A DNA stretch of 64,000 nucleotides from Mucilaginibacter gotjawali (GCF_002355435.1 NZ_AP017313.1:5332001-5396000); one strand, 5' to 3'. Counted from the first letter of the stretch, positions 9,173 through 18,610 are shown. Notes: generated from the letters alone by a model not told the origin. Numbers and translations are program-made.

Positions 9173-11605
9173 TTATCTGTTGAACCACCTTCTGATATCC
9201 CACCAATGTTTCTTCTTTTCATCTATATAATAGCCTGAGCTTTCATACCCGCTGTAATCAGAATAATAATAATACCTTGAACCATAATTATCACCGGTAA
9301 ACTTGGTAGTGTAGTACCGGGAATGCAGCAGATCTTCGGAGTATGCATTCAACACTATTACAGTATTGTCCAAATGATATTCCTGCGCAATACGCTGCGG
9401 AACAGTTGCCGAATAAAATTTTGATTTTCCTGAGCGAATTACAAACAGGTTAATATCACTCATCCTGATCAGCGGTATCGCATCTGAAACCAACCCGATG
9501 GGCGCCGTGTCGATCATAATCACATCATAAATAGTTTTCAGCTTTGTTATTAACTCGGTCATCCTGCCTGAATGCAAAAGCTCGGAAGGATTTGGCGGCA
9601 CGGGGCCTGATATGATGAAATCAAGATTCTCCTGCGAAGAATGCATTATAATATCTTCTGCTTCACATTGGTTGGCCAGGTAGTTGCTTAAGCCAATATC
9701 ATTAGGCACCTGGAAGGTTTTATGCAATTTTGAACGACGCAGATCGGCTGCTATTAGTATTACTTTTTTATTGATAAGGGATAACGTGCTCGATAAATTT
9801 ACGGCCACAAATGATTTTCCCTCCCCGGCTACTTCGGACGTGATACAAATGATCTTGTGCTCTTTTTCGGACGACAGGAAGCTTAAGTTGGTACGTACCG
9901 AGCGGACAGATTCCGCAAAAATGGACTTGGGCCGTGTAATTGCAAGAATTTGTGAGCTATATTCATCAATTTCTTCAGGAAATTTCCTGATTACCCCGAT
10001 AATAGGAACAGTGGTAAGACTTTCGATGGTTTCCTTGTCGTATATATAAGGATTCAGTACCCTTATCAGGATGATCAGCCCCAGGCCAATTACGAGACCA
10101 AAAATGATGCCCGTGCGGCGGATGCTGTGTTCATCAGGTGATACCGGGCCGAAATTAGGCTGGGCCAGGTCAATGATTGTGGCGCCCGGTAAAATTCCGG
10201 CGCTATTGATCTGGGCATCTAATTTTTTTTCAGATAAAAAGGAGTAAACTTTATCATTGATCTCAAAATCCCGTTTCAGGCTAAAAAGGTCCCTTTCTGC
10301 TGCCGGCATTTGTGAGATTTGCTGATTTATTGGTGCAATCTGGGTATCAAGGTACTTTGCTTTATTATCGATAACATTGCGGGAACTATTTAAACTGGTT
10401 AAAATGTTATTTTTTGCGACTAAAATTTGCTGGTTTAAATCAGTAATTTGTGGAGAATTGGGAAGGTATGTTTTTAACAATGAATATTTCTCGGCAAGCA
10501 GGTTATTCAACCCGGCCACTATCTCATTAAGCTGCGGATCAATCAAACCGCCAAGGTTAAAACTAAGATTTGCATCCCCTTTTTCTTTGATAATTTGTTG
10601 TTTTAGCTGATCGATTGCCAATAATTGTATTTTAAGCAATGAAAGTTGCGTTTCAATATCTTTGGCTTTACCCATCGCCTGTTCGGATGCCGACCCCACA
10701 TCCATAATTTTTTTATTCTGTTTAAATTGCTCAATAGAGTTGGCTGATCCCTTAACCTGACTTGAAAGAAAATCCAACTGGCTATCGATAAACTGGATCA
10801 TATGCGTCGTAGAAAGGGTTCGCTGATTACGATCGTAATTCAGGTATTCTTTCATAATAGCGTTCAATATATCAGCGGCAAACTGCGGGTTTGAGTCAAC
10901 CTCGTGCAAGGCGATCATGTTAGAGTTTTTGGCTGTCTCGTTTGCCTGAAAGCCACCCCGTATCCTGCCGATAAAGTCATTGGGCGAATTCAACTTAAAT
11001 AAATACGAAACGGTTGACGGAAGGCCGCCCGGGTATTTTATACTAAATGCAGTGGGACCAATAGTAAACGGAACGTTGTATTTGCAAACGTATTGAATGT
11101 CTTTACCGCCGTTTTTATAACTGATGTTAAATGACTTGTTGTTGATCGGTTTATAAGTAATCAGCTCATGAAAAAAATTCAGGCTATCAAATTTTATTAA
11201 TTCAATATCAAGCGGTTTTTGGGGATACAACTCATTTGTGCGGTTAAGAACGCGCCCAACAATATAAAAACTAATGCGGTAGTCGAGTTGTTTGATGGCG
11301 CTCTCCAAAAGCGGGGTGCTTTGTAAAACGATAGTTTCCGTTTGGATCCTGGAAGCGTTCGCCCTGTCTGAGGCAACTCCCGCCCCGGTTATATCTGCCA
11401 TCTCAGATTTTTTTTCCTCAAACTTCATCGTACTTGAGGTGGCAAATGTTTTCGGCGTGTACCACAAATACACATTAGAAATGAACATACAAATGGTTAC
11501 TGAACCAACAATCCAATACCATCTGCTTAACAGAATCTTGCCGATCTTAAAATAATCGATCTCCTGGCTCGGCAGCTTATGCTTAATCTTATCGGTTTCT
11601 TCCAT
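9173..11605 (-). CDS. wzc: Wzc/GumC-like chain-length regulator with BY-kinase domain
   Basis: The 810-residue protein fuses a Wzz-type periplasmic domain to a bacterial tyrosine kinase. One membrane segment lies near residues 30-50 and a second near 500-520 (GIIFGLVIGLGLIILI), with a long coiled-coil region (about 250-460) between. The cytoplasmic kinase has Walker A EVAGEGKS near residue 594, the A' motif AADLRRS, and Walker B DVIMIDTAP. The tail after about residue 760 is very rich in tyrosine (SRYYYYSDYSGYESSGYY), the expected autophosphorylation cluster. With Wza it should control polymer length and export. It begins immediately after the wza stop. Confidence 0.92.
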   Translation of the reverse strand: MEETDKIKHKLPSQEIDYFKIGKILLSRWYWIVGSVTICMFISNVYLWYTPKTFATSSTMKFEEKKSEMADITGAGVASDRANASRIQTETIVLQSTPLLESAIKQLDYRISFYIVGRVLNRTNELYPQKPLDIELIKFDSLNFFHELITYKPINNKSFNISYKNGGKDIQYVCKYNVPFTIGPTAFSIKYPGGLPSTVSYLFKLNSPNDFIGRIRGGFQANETAKNSNMIALHEVDSNPQFAADILNAIMKEYLNYDRNQRTLSTTHMIQFIDSQLDFLSSQVKGSANSIEQFKQNKKIMDVGSASEQAMGKAKDIETQLSLLKIQLLAIDQLKQQIIKEKGDANLSFNLGGLIDPQLNEIVAGLNNLLAEKYSLLKTYLPNSPQITDLNQQILVAKNNILTSLNSSRNVIDNKAKYLDTQIAPINQQISQMPAAERDLFSLKRDFEINDKVYSFLSEKKLDAQINSAGILPGATIIDLAQPNFGPVSPDEHSIRRTGIIFGLVIGLGLIILIRVLNPYIYDKETIESLTTVPIIGVIRKFPEEIDEYSSQILAITRPKSIFAESVRSVRTNLSFLSSEKEHKIICITSEVAGEGKSFVAVNLSSTLSLINKKVILIAADLRRSKLHKTFQVPNDIGLSNYLANQCEAEDIIMHSSQENLDFIISGPVPPNPSELLHSGRMTELITKLKTIYDVIMIDTAPIGLVSDAIPLIRMSDINLFVIRSGKSKFYSATVPQRIAQEYHLDNTVIVLNAYSEDLLHSRYYTTKFTGDNYGSRYYYYSDYSGYESSGYYIDEKKKHWWDIRRWFNR

Positions 11606-12394
11606 TTACTTACGCACAAGAGTGAGGATGATCAGCGCCGTATTAAACAAAATTAACGCCGGCTGTATCAATGATGAAAAATTCTGTAAGTTATCCGTAC
11701 GAGTAGCCCGCTTATTTTGGGAAATGTAAATGATATCTCCGCTCTGGAGCAGGGCAGCTGGATCATTTATTGCCCCAATGTCGTTCAGATCAATAACGGT
11801 AACATGCGGATTTTGCTCGCTACCCCTTATTATTTTGATGTTTTTTTCATTTGCCTTTTCGGTAAGCCCCCCGGCTTCCCCTATCAGTTCAATAAGGGTA
11901 GTTTTATCTTTAGTAAGCTGGAAGTTGCCCTGAGATCTGATCTCGCCCAGTATGGTAACCTTTAGATTAACAATTTTTAAAGCGATAATGGGTTGTTTAA
12001 GGAACGTTTTCCGGTAAAGTTCCTCAATCTTTTTTTGTGCTTCATACCTTGTCAGCCCCACAACCGCTACGTGGCCCAAACCTGTTAGCGCTACAGTCCC
12101 ATCCTCTTCAACCTGGTAGGTTTCTGATTGAGTTGTAGCCCCGCCCTGAGAAGAAACAGCGCCTTGTGCAGGCGTAAGGTCAACAATATTTTTACTGTTT
12201 TGCAAATTCCGGATCTCCAGGATATCCTGCGATTTTATGTGGTATTGGTAGGCAGTAACTTCGGGCTTCAAGGCCGCAGTGTCTGCTGAAATCATTTTCC
12301 TTTGCTGAAAAAGCACCTGGTATTGCTGGTTGGAACAAGATGCGCAGGATAAAATTACAGCTAAAATTAAATATAGGTAAATTAATTTATGCAT
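11606..12394 (-). CDS. wza: Wza-like outer-membrane polysaccharide export lipoprotein
   Basis: The ATG at 12394 gives MHKLIYLYLILAVILSCASC, a signal peptide with a lipobox-like Cys, so a lipoprotein is expected. A GTG two codons earlier is possible but less likely. The mature part has a polysaccharide export (PES) domain (YHIKSQDILEIRN, about residues 50-145) and a SLBB-like segment (VTILGEIRSQGNFQL). A hydrophobic C-terminal stretch near residues 240-258 may be the membrane-spanning helix of the octameric pore. It is the first gene of the leftward operon. Confidence 0.88.
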   Translation of the reverse strand: MHKLIYLYLILAVILSCASCSNQQYQVLFQQRKMISADTAALKPEVTAYQYHIKSQDILEIRNLQNSKNIVDLTPAQGAVSSQGGATTQSETYQVEEDGTVALTGLGHVAVVGLTRYEAQKKIEELYRKTFLKQPIIALKIVNLKVTILGEIRSQGNFQLTKDKTTLIELIGEAGGLTEKANEKNIKIIRGSEQNPHVTVIDLNDIGAINDPAALLQSGDIIYISQNKRATRTDNLQNFSSLIQPALILFNTALIILTLVRK

Positions 12395-12448
12395 ACACAC
12401 CTGTTCTTTCTTAAGATTAAATTATTAGTAAACAGCTTCAAATTTACG

Positions 12449-12456
12449 TAATTTTG
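12449..12456 (+). promoter_or_regulatory. Putative Bacteroidota -7 element upstream of GT2
   Basis: TAATTTTG fits the Bacteroidota -7 consensus TAnnTTTG. It ends 13 bp before the TTG start of the GT2 gene, implying a very short leader. No clear TTTG is present at the expected -33 position, so support is partial. Confidence 0.4.
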
Positions 12457-12469
12457 CCGCTATAAACAC

Positions 12470-13231
12470 TTGTATTTTTTGTTTAGTCCTGATTTAAAAA
12501 TTTCCCTGATCACCGTCTCTTTCAATGCTGAAAGCACAATTGAGCGCTGTATTCAATCTGTTTTGGCACAATCCTTTAAAAACGTCGAATATATAATTAT
12601 TGACGGAGCTTCAACTGACAATACGCTTCAAATTATCCACAAATACAAACAGCATATACAAATTTTAGTATCTGAACCCGATAAGGGCATATACGATGCC
12701 ATGAACAAAGGCATAAAAATGGCTACGGGAGATATTATCGGCATGCTTAATACAGATGACTACTTTGCTGACGCCCAAGTTTTAAAGGATATAGCGGGCC
12801 AGTTTACCGTAAACAATGCCGATATTACCTATGGCGACCTGGATTTTGTTAATAATAAAGGGGGGATAGTGAGGAAATGGAGATCGGGCAAATATTTCTC
12901 GGGCTCGTTTAATTGGGGATGGATGCCTCCACATCCTACATTTTACTGTAAAAAGGAATTGTTTCAACAATTTGGCTATTATAGCCTCGGGTACGGTACT
13001 GCTGCAGATTATGAGTTGATGTTACGATTCATGCATAAAAACGGGTTAAAGGCAAGTTACCTTAATAAAGTAATAATTAAAATGAAAACTGGCGGGGCAA
13101 GCAACAAAAATCTTAACAGTCGCGTAAAAGGATTATTGTTTGATCTGAAGGCTATGCGCAATAATGGCATAAAAGCACCTTTACTAGGGTTAATATTTAA
13201 ACCTTTACGTAAGATTAGCCAGTATTTTTAA
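12470..13231 (+). CDS. GT2 glycosyltransferase (WcaA-like)
   Basis: The 253-residue protein reads LKISLITVSFNAESTIERCIQSV at its N-terminus, then DGASTDNT and a NTDDYF metal-binding motif near residue 96, all typical of GT2. There is no in-frame ATG before the conserved core, so translation must begin at a TTG: either 12470, or 12479 (three codons later). The gene faces away from wza and shares a 75-bp divergent region with it, so it belongs to the same glycan locus but a separate transcript. The C-terminus is basic and may bind the membrane. Acceptor and donor are unknown. Confidence 0.85.
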   Translation: MYFLFSPDLKISLITVSFNAESTIERCIQSVLAQSFKNVEYIIIDGASTDNTLQIIHKYKQHIQILVSEPDKGIYDAMNKGIKMATGDIIGMLNTDDYFADAQVLKDIAGQFTVNNADITYGDLDFVNNKGGIVRKWRSGKYFSGSFNWGWMPPHPTFYCKKELFQQFGYYSLGYGTAADYELMLRFMHKNGLKASYLNKVIIKMKTGGASNKNLNSRVKGLLFDLKAMRNNGIKAPLLGLIFKPLRKISQYF

Positions 13232-13277
13232 TTGAAAATTAATATGTTAATATGTTTATAATTTACCTTCAAAATAA

Positions 13278-13327
13278 TTATCAAATGTTAGTTACTTGCA
13301 CCTATCGATTGATAATTGATTTGATAA
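13278..13327. promoter_or_regulatory. 9-bp inverted repeat upstream of the priming transferase
   Basis: TTATCAAAT (13278-13286) and ATTTGATAA (13319-13327) are perfect inverted copies 32 bp apart, the second ending 24 bp before the start codon. They could be an operator with two half-sites or form a long hairpin. No regulator is suggested by the sequence itself. Confidence 0.35.
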
Positions 13328-13351
13328 GTCTCCCTAATTTTTCTAAGTAAA

Positions 13352-14455
13352 ATGATGGAATTTTTACATAATTATACTATTGTTTATTATATCCTGATAG
13401 TTCTGATTTCCATCTTCATAACAGCGTTCGCCATCCCCTCTATTTTACACGTGGCGCGGTTCCGCCACTTATATGATGATCTGGGCCATTTCAGGAAAAC
13501 TCATGATCATGGCATCCCGCGGCTTGGCGGTGTAGCTATTTTCGTTGGCTTTACTATAACTTCGCTTTTGCTGTGCATGACAGATAAATCGCTGCCGATC
13601 AATTATTTACTTACTGCCTGCATTATTTTATTTGCTATGGGGCTAAAGGATGATCTTTCGGGTGTAAATTCAAGTACTAAATTCATTATCCAGCTCATCG
13701 TTTGTTTCATCCTGGTAGTTTTAGGCAATATAAGGCTTACCAGCCTCTATGGCGTTTTTGGCATTTATGAACTTTCCTATTTTTTAAGTGCCGGTATTTC
13801 CATTTTGTTGATACTCGCTATAGTTAACGCTTTCAATTTGATAGATGGCATTGACGGCCTGGCCGCTACAACCGGTATCGTTGCCAACAGCGCATTTGCT
13901 GCCCTGTTTTTATACATCCGTCAGTTTGAACTGGCTGCTGTTTCGCTGGCGATGGTGGGTGCAATCATCGGGTTTTTAAAATTTAATATTACTCCGGCAA
14001 AAATATTCATGGGCGATACAGGTTCATTATTGATCGGGCTGATCTCCGCAGTAATGGCCATTAAGTTTATGGAAGTAAACCACGTGGCAGCCAGAACATC
14101 GCCTGAGATTTTTGCAGTACCTGCTATAACGTTTGCCATTTTAATTGGGCCGATATTTGACACTGCCCGTGTTTTTATCGTGCGTATTTCAAATGGCGTG
14201 TCGCCGTTTATTGCCGACCGCAACCATATTCATCACCGCATGCTGAAACTGGGTTTCAATCATTTACAAACCACGCTTATTTTATCCGGCATCAACGTTA
14301 TGTCGATAATAACGGTGCTTTTATTCAACAACTACAGCAGCTCGGCACTAATCCTTTTGATTGTCGCCTTTTCGCTGATCTTCAATTGGAGCATCACCTT
14401 TTTTATCCGCTCAAAAGAACGCGAAAACCTGGCACTGCGCAACTTATTTTTATAG
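13352..14455 (+). CDS. WecA/MraY-type undecaprenyl-phosphate sugar-1-phosphate transferase
   Basis: The 367-residue membrane protein has about ten hydrophobic segments. It carries the family motifs: RIPRLGGVAIF near residue 50, the aspartate-rich KDDLSG (near 108), NAFNLIDGIDGLA (about 161-173), KIFMGDTGSLL and the C-terminal DRNHIHHRML, which is the WecA-type histidine motif. The enzyme links a HexNAc-1-phosphate to undecaprenyl phosphate, the first membrane step of polymer synthesis, and is the likely primer for this locus. Two adjacent ATGs exist (13352 and 13355); either fits. WecA activity is more likely than MraY because of the HIHH motif and the setting. Confidence 0.88.
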   Translation: MMEFLHNYTIVYYILIVLISIFITAFAIPSILHVARFRHLYDDLGHFRKTHDHGIPRLGGVAIFVGFTITSLLLCMTDKSLPINYLLTACIILFAMGLKDDLSGVNSSTKFIIQLIVCFILVVLGNIRLTSLYGVFGIYELSYFLSAGISILLILAIVNAFNLIDGIDGLAATTGIVANSAFAALFLYIRQFELAAVSLAMVGAIIGFLKFNITPAKIFMGDTGSLLIGLISAVMAIKFMEVNHVAARTSPEIFAVPAITFAILIGPIFDTARVFIVRISNGVSPFIADRNHIHHRMLKLGFNHLQTTLILSGINVMSIITVLLFNNYSSSALILLIVAFSLIFNWSITFFIRSKERENLALRNLFL

Positions 14456-14539
14456 CCTGATCTTGCCTGTAACGTTCAGCTTATTGTAAATACTATTCTT
14501 TAAGGCGGTTATTACCCCGGCCCGCTACCTTATTTTACT

Positions 14540-14547
14540 TAAATTTG
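14540..14547 (+). promoter_or_regulatory. Putative -7 promoter element for gap
   Basis: TAAATTTG matches TAnnTTTG and is followed by GCAG, a combination seen several times in this window upstream of genes. It lies 17 bp before the gap start codon. A -33 TTTG is not visible at the usual distance. Confidence 0.4.
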
Positions 14548-14564
14548 CAGCCTTATAAATCGAT

Positions 14565-15560
14565 ATGATAAGGATTGCTATAAACGGTTTCGGGCGTATA
14601 GGCCGGATATTTTTAAGGAATATTATCCACACGAAAGATATTAATGTGGTGGCGATTAATGATCTTGCCGACACAAAAACACTTGCCCACCTTTTTAAAT
14701 ACGATTCCGTTCATCATGGCTTTAACGGGACGATAACATTTGATGATGACTATCTTTTTGTAAATGGCCATGCTATTGAGGTATTTTCCGAGAAAGACCC
14801 GGCTGATCTGCCATGGAAAGAACTGGATATCAACCTTGTAATTGAGTCAACCGGTAAGTTTACTTCAATTTTGGGAGCATCCAGGCATTTGCAGGCAGGC
14901 GCCAAACAGGTTATTATTTCGGCACCCGGCAGCGAAAAAAACACCCAAACAGTAGTATTGGGTGTTAACGATGACACCGCCGACCTGCATTCTCCTATCA
15001 TTTCCAACGCATCATGTACCACCAATAATGTGGCGCCAATGGTAAAGATCCTGGACGATAACTGGGGGATTGTTAACGGGTATATCACTACCGTTCACTC
15101 CATGACGGGAGACCAAAACCTCCACGATGCGCCCCATAAGGACCTGCGCAGGGCAAGGGCTGCTTCCGCCTCTATTATTCCCACAACAACCGGCGCCGCA
15201 AAAGCTATTACTACTATTTTTCCCCACCTCGAGGGTAAATTGGGTGGCGCCGGGATCCGCGTGCCTGTTTTAAACGGATCGTTAACCGATTTTACCTGTA
15301 TTTTAAAAAAACCTGCCACTGTTGAAGAAATTAACGCAGCCTTTAAACAAGCTGCTGAAGGCGCCATGAAAAGGATCCTGGAATATACCGAAGACCCCAT
15401 TGTATCAACCGATATCCTGGGCAATACTCATAGCTGCATTTTTGATGCACAGCTTACATCCATTGTTGGCGGGCTGGTAAAAGTGGTGGGCTGGTACGAT
15501 AATGAAATGGGCTACTCAAGCCGCCTGGCTGATTTGGTCAAGCGAATAGCTTCGCTGTAG
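14565..15560 (+). CDS. gap: Type I glyceraldehyde-3-phosphate dehydrogenase
   Basis: At 331 residues it is standard for NAD-dependent GAPDH. The Rossmann loop INGFGRIGR is at residues 6-14, the catalytic Cys151 sits in SNASCTTNN, the histidine lies in TTVHSMTGDQ, and the C-terminal WYDNEMGYSSR motif is complete. It catalyses phosphorylation-coupled oxidation of glyceraldehyde-3-phosphate in glycolysis or the reverse in gluconeogenesis. The next glycolytic step, pgk, lies 1.5 kb downstream, separated by a lipoprotein and an acetyltransferase gene, so the two are probably not one operon. Confidence 0.97.
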   Translation: MIRIAINGFGRIGRIFLRNIIHTKDINVVAINDLADTKTLAHLFKYDSVHHGFNGTITFDDDYLFVNGHAIEVFSEKDPADLPWKELDINLVIESTGKFTSILGASRHLQAGAKQVIISAPGSEKNTQTVVLGVNDDTADLHSPIISNASCTTNNVAPMVKILDDNWGIVNGYITTVHSMTGDQNLHDAPHKDLRRARAASASIIPTTTGAAKAITTIFPHLEGKLGGAGIRVPVLNGSLTDFTCILKKPATVEEINAAFKQAAEGAMKRILEYTEDPIVSTDILGNTHSCIFDAQLTSIVGGLVKVVGWYDNEMGYSSRLADLVKRIASL

Positions 15561-15671
15561 TCCGAAAGTCGGAAAAGTCCGGGAAGACCGAAAGAAGAAC
15601 GCCGTAAAATGATTGATAGCTCCCCAAAAAAATACTCGAAGCTACTTTCAGACTTTACTGACTTTCCGGAC
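15561..15671. repeat. Imperfect inverted repeat between convergent genes
   Basis: The gap between gap and the lipoprotein gene is filled by iterations of an AAGTCCGG-like word: the left arm has three within 15561-15596 and the right arm has inverted copies within 15649-15671. The arms could form a long cruciform or a bidirectional terminator. The right arm abuts the stop codon of the leftward gene. Confidence 0.55.
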
Positions 15672-16298
15672 TTACTTCGTATAAACCAGCACTGCCGCCT
15701 CCGACTGGGGCAGGTAGTTTTTTTGATTGTAATAACTAAAGGAGGTAAAAACAACCGTATCATCGGTTTTGCTGATAAAAAAAGTTTGCGCATTTAATGC
15801 GTCTTTATTTGAGGCGTATGATTTAAAAAAGGTAAATGGCCGGTTTACATTTATCTTCATCATTTTTACATTATTGATTAACGTATCGCTAACTTTTTTC
15901 AATATTACATTGTTTAAATTATCATCCACCCAATCCAGCGTGGTGTTGCCCCCTTGCGCAACGGTTGTAAAATCAAGGCCGTTTAATAAGGTAGTCTTAA
16001 AGTCTTCCTGTAAGTGAACCGCTGATATCTTTTGGTAGGCTTCGGAGGTGAATAAAATATCCACATTCTCGTTAAATACCAATGTAAGTTTACTACCCGA
16101 AACACTCGTTTTTACTGTTTGCCGGTTAATATTAAACTTAGGCATATGAATGGAGTCATCGTGGCTTAACCCCGAACTTGCATCGGGCGGGGTAGTGCCC
16201 GTGCTGTTATTTTTGTTGGTTTGAGGATTAACGTCCCCCTGCTTGCTGCATCCTGCGAGTATTACTGCTGCAAAAATCAACGTAAAAAATAGTTTCAT
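15672..16298 (-). CDS. Hypothetical lipoprotein
   Basis: The 208-residue protein starts MKLFFTLIFAAVILAGCSKQ, a signal peptide ending in the lipobox LAGC, so lipidation at Cys17 is expected. The segment after it is rich in Asn, Gln, Thr and Gly and looks like a flexible linker (about residues 18-50). The remainder (IKHRQ-poor, beta-rich, with 'TVVFTSFSYYNQ' near the C-terminus) resembles no family I can name. It is transcribed toward gap and separated from it by an inverted repeat. Function is unknown. Confidence 0.75.
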   Translation of the reverse strand: MKLFFTLIFAAVILAGCSKQGDVNPQTNKNNSTGTTPPDASSGLSHDDSIHMPKFNINRQTVKTSVSGSKLTLVFNENVDILFTSEAYQKISAVHLQEDFKTTLLNGLDFTTVAQGGNTTLDWVDDNLNNVILKKVSDTLINNVKMMKINVNRPFTFFKSYASNKDALNAQTFFISKTDDTVVFTSFSYYNQKNYLPQSEAAVLVYTK

Positions 16299-16503
16299 AG
16301 CCAGGTTTATTATTCAATCGGTTACTGTTAGTATGCAATTGTTATGCAAATTTTTTAGATAATTGCAAAAACAATAAAAAATGCCTTTCGGACAGGTTAA
16401 AAAAGAACTGGTTTTCAAAATTTATTTTTGATTAATAATTAAAAACAAATTAAAGCGGGGAAAAACCTACTCAATTTGGCAAATAACAGCTACTTAATAG
16501 TAA

Positions 16504-16938
16504 ATGATAAGGTTTATAAAAGTTGAAGAATTGCTCCCCATCAGAAACGACGTATTGCGGGAAGGAAAACTGACGAATGATGAATGCCGCTTCCCTTCGG
16601 ATCAGCTGGAAGGGGCGTTTCATTTGGGCTATTTTTTTAATGATGAACTGGCTTGTGTGGTTTCGCTTCATCCGCAAAATTACGGCGAATTTGCTGGCCC
16701 TGGCTACCAGCTGCGGGGTATGGCAACGCTTGAACCATACCGGGGTAAGGGGTTTGGCAATCAACTGGTAAACTTTGCACTTGTTTACCTGCGCGGGCAG
16801 CGGGCAAATTATGTTTGGTGCAACGCCCGCAAAAAAGCAGTGCAGTTTTATTTAAACGTGGGCTTTGAAGTGATCTCGCCTGAATTTGAGGTGCCGGGCA
16901 TCGGCCCGCATCATGTAATGTATGTTAAAATAAAATGA
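16504..16938 (+). CDS. GNAT family N-acetyltransferase
   Basis: The 144-residue protein shows the GNAT acetyl-CoA site: LRGMATLEPYRGKGFGNQLV near residues 77-96, matching the Q/R-x-x-G-x-G/A pyrophosphate loop (R-G-K-G-F-G). The later YVWCNARKKAVQFYLNVGFE is the usual motif B region. A 3-kb neighbourhood gives no clue to the substrate; small molecules, amino acids or protein N-termini are all possible. It lies just upstream of pgk on the same strand with a gap of about 95 bp. Confidence 0.85.
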   Translation: MIRFIKVEELLPIRNDVLREGKLTNDECRFPSDQLEGAFHLGYFFNDELACVVSLHPQNYGEFAGPGYQLRGMATLEPYRGKGFGNQLVNFALVYLRGQRANYVWCNARKKAVQFYLNVGFEVISPEFEVPGIGPHHVMYVKIK

Positions 16939-17034
16939 TCACTTTATGATTTACATCACTTTTAACTTTTAAATTCAGAATATAGAAAAATTTTGCTGAA
17001 TTTGGCGGCTTTAAAACTTACAGGATTAAATACT

Positions 17035-18225
17035 ATGAAAACGATAGATCTAATTAGCTTTACCGGAAAAAAAGCGCTTATAAGGGTTGATTTTAACGTT
17101 CCCCTGGATAAAGATTATAACATTACCGACGATAACCGGATGACAGCCGCGCTGCCAACCATCAACAAGATTTTAAAAGACGGAGGGGCGGTGATCCTGA
17201 TGTCGCACCTGGGCCGGCCAAAAGGAGGCCCGGAAGATAAATATTCCCTCAGGCACCTCGTTCCGCATCTGTCTGATTTACTGGGTCAGCAGGTTGAATT
17301 TGCTGATGACTGCATCGGGACCGAAGCAATTGAAAAATCAAAAGCCCTTGAAGGCGGCGAAGTGTTGCTGCTTGAAAACCTGCGCTTTTATAAGGAAGAA
17401 GAAAAAGGCGACGTGGCCTTTGCCGAAAAACTGTCAAAATTGGGCGATATTTATGTAAACGATGCCTTTGGTACAGCTCACCGTGCACATGCCTCCACAG
17501 CGGTGATCGCTCAATTTTTTCCGAATGCCAAATTTTTTGGTTACCTGATGGCCGGCGAGTTGAAAAATGCCGAAAAAGTATTGAACGGCGCGGTTAGGCC
17601 TTTCACCGCCATTATGGGCGGTGCAAAAGTGTCCGATAAGATTGAACTGATTGAACGCTTGCTGGATAAGGTTGACAGCCTGATTATTGGCGGCGGCATG
17701 GCTTATACTTTTGCCAAAGCCCAGGGTGGAAAAATCGGCAAATCATTGGTTGAAGAAGATAAGCTCGACCTCGCGCTAAGCCTCATCGAGAAAGCAAAAG
17801 CCAAAGGCGTAAATTTATTATTACCGACAGATTCAGTAATTGCCGACAATTTTTCAAACGACGCTAATACGGCCATCGCCCAAAATAATGATATAAAAGA
17901 CGGATGGATGGGTTTAGATATCGGCCCTGACTCCATTGTCGAGTTTACCAAAGTGGTTGAAGGCTCAAAAACCCTTTTATGGAACGGCCCGATGGGTGTT
18001 TTTGAAATGGAAAAATTTGAGGCCGGTACCAAAGCGATTGGTTTGGCCGTAGTAAAAGCTACTGAAAACGGCGCGTTCTCCTTGATAGGGGGCGGTGATT
18101 CAGCCGCGGCAGTGGCCAAATTCGGATTAACCGAGGATGTGAGCTACGTATCCACCGGTGGCGGCGCGTTGCTTGAATATATGGAAGGTAAGGAATTGCC
18201 GGGCGTTAAAGCGATAAACGAATAA
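17035..18225 (+). CDS. pgk: Phosphoglycerate kinase
   Basis: With the ATG at 17035 the protein is 396 residues, the normal length, and begins MKTIDLISFTGKKALIRVDFNVPLD. An upstream TTG frame adds 14 residues that do not belong to the family. Landmarks are RVDFNVP, MSHLGRPKG, LLENLRFY, the hinge region IMGGAKVSDKI and the C-terminal nucleotide-binding GGGDSAAAV with STGGGALLEY. The enzyme moves the acyl phosphate of 1,3-bisphosphoglycerate to ADP, directly after GAPDH in glycolysis. Confidence 0.97.
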   Translation: MKTIDLISFTGKKALIRVDFNVPLDKDYNITDDNRMTAALPTINKILKDGGAVILMSHLGRPKGGPEDKYSLRHLVPHLSDLLGQQVEFADDCIGTEAIEKSKALEGGEVLLLENLRFYKEEEKGDVAFAEKLSKLGDIYVNDAFGTAHRAHASTAVIAQFFPNAKFFGYLMAGELKNAEKVLNGAVRPFTAIMGGAKVSDKIELIERLLDKVDSLIIGGGMAYTFAKAQGGKIGKSLVEEDKLDLALSLIEKAKAKGVNLLLPTDSVIADNFSNDANTAIAQNNDIKDGWMGLDIGPDSIVEFTKVVEGSKTLLWNGPMGVFEMEKFEAGTKAIGLAVVKATENGAFSLIGGGDSAAAVAKFGLTEDVSYVSTGGGALLEYMEGKELPGVKAINE

Positions 18226-18233
18226 TGTTGATT

Positions 18234-18290
18234 TCGGACCCCGATAGCTATCGGTACGGATTTTCGACCCGATAACCATTGGGTCCGGAT
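18234..18290. repeat. Nested palindrome after pgk
   Basis: A perfect 14-bp palindrome CCGATAGCTATCGG (18241-18254) is framed by CGGACCC on the left and GGGTCCG on the right. It lies 9 bp after the pgk stop and could act as a terminator or be an intergenic repeat copy; no U tract follows. Confidence 0.5.
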
Positions 18291-18373
18291 TTGCAGTATT
18301 GAAATTTGTAAAGAAGGTGAGCGGTGCTTGCCTTTTTTTATTTAATGTGTTATCTTTATAAAAAGATTAAATT

Positions 18374-18610
18374 ATGCCCGAGGTTGTTATAACATATAAA
18401 AAGCCTGAAACCCTGAAAATTTTAAAGAGTCTGGCAAAATATTTGGATTTCAAAATGTCTTCGGATAAAAATAAAAAGCAATCTTCCCTTGATGATATAT
18501 TAATTCCAGGAGATAAAACTTTAAATATTTCTGAACTGGAGAATATATTTACCGGCAGTGGTATTGATGCCAAAAAGCTTAGAGAAGAAGCGTGGAAAAG
18601 GACAAAGTAA
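18374..18610 (+). CDS. Putative antitoxin of a VapBC module
   Basis: The 78-residue product ends in a charged helix (IDAKKLREEAWKRTK), a layout seen in small antitoxins whose C-terminus wraps around the toxin. The N-terminus (MPEVVITYKKPETLKILKSLAKYLDF) resembles antitoxins found beside PIN-domain toxins in Bacteroidota. The clearest support is position: the downstream PIN gene starts 19 bp before this gene's stop. No AbrB or ribbon-helix-helix fold is obvious from the sequence, so DNA binding is not assured. Confidence 0.7.
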   Translation: MPEVVITYKKPETLKILKSLAKYLDFKMSSDKNKKQSSLDDILIPGDKTLNISELENIFTGSGIDAKKLREEAWKRTK

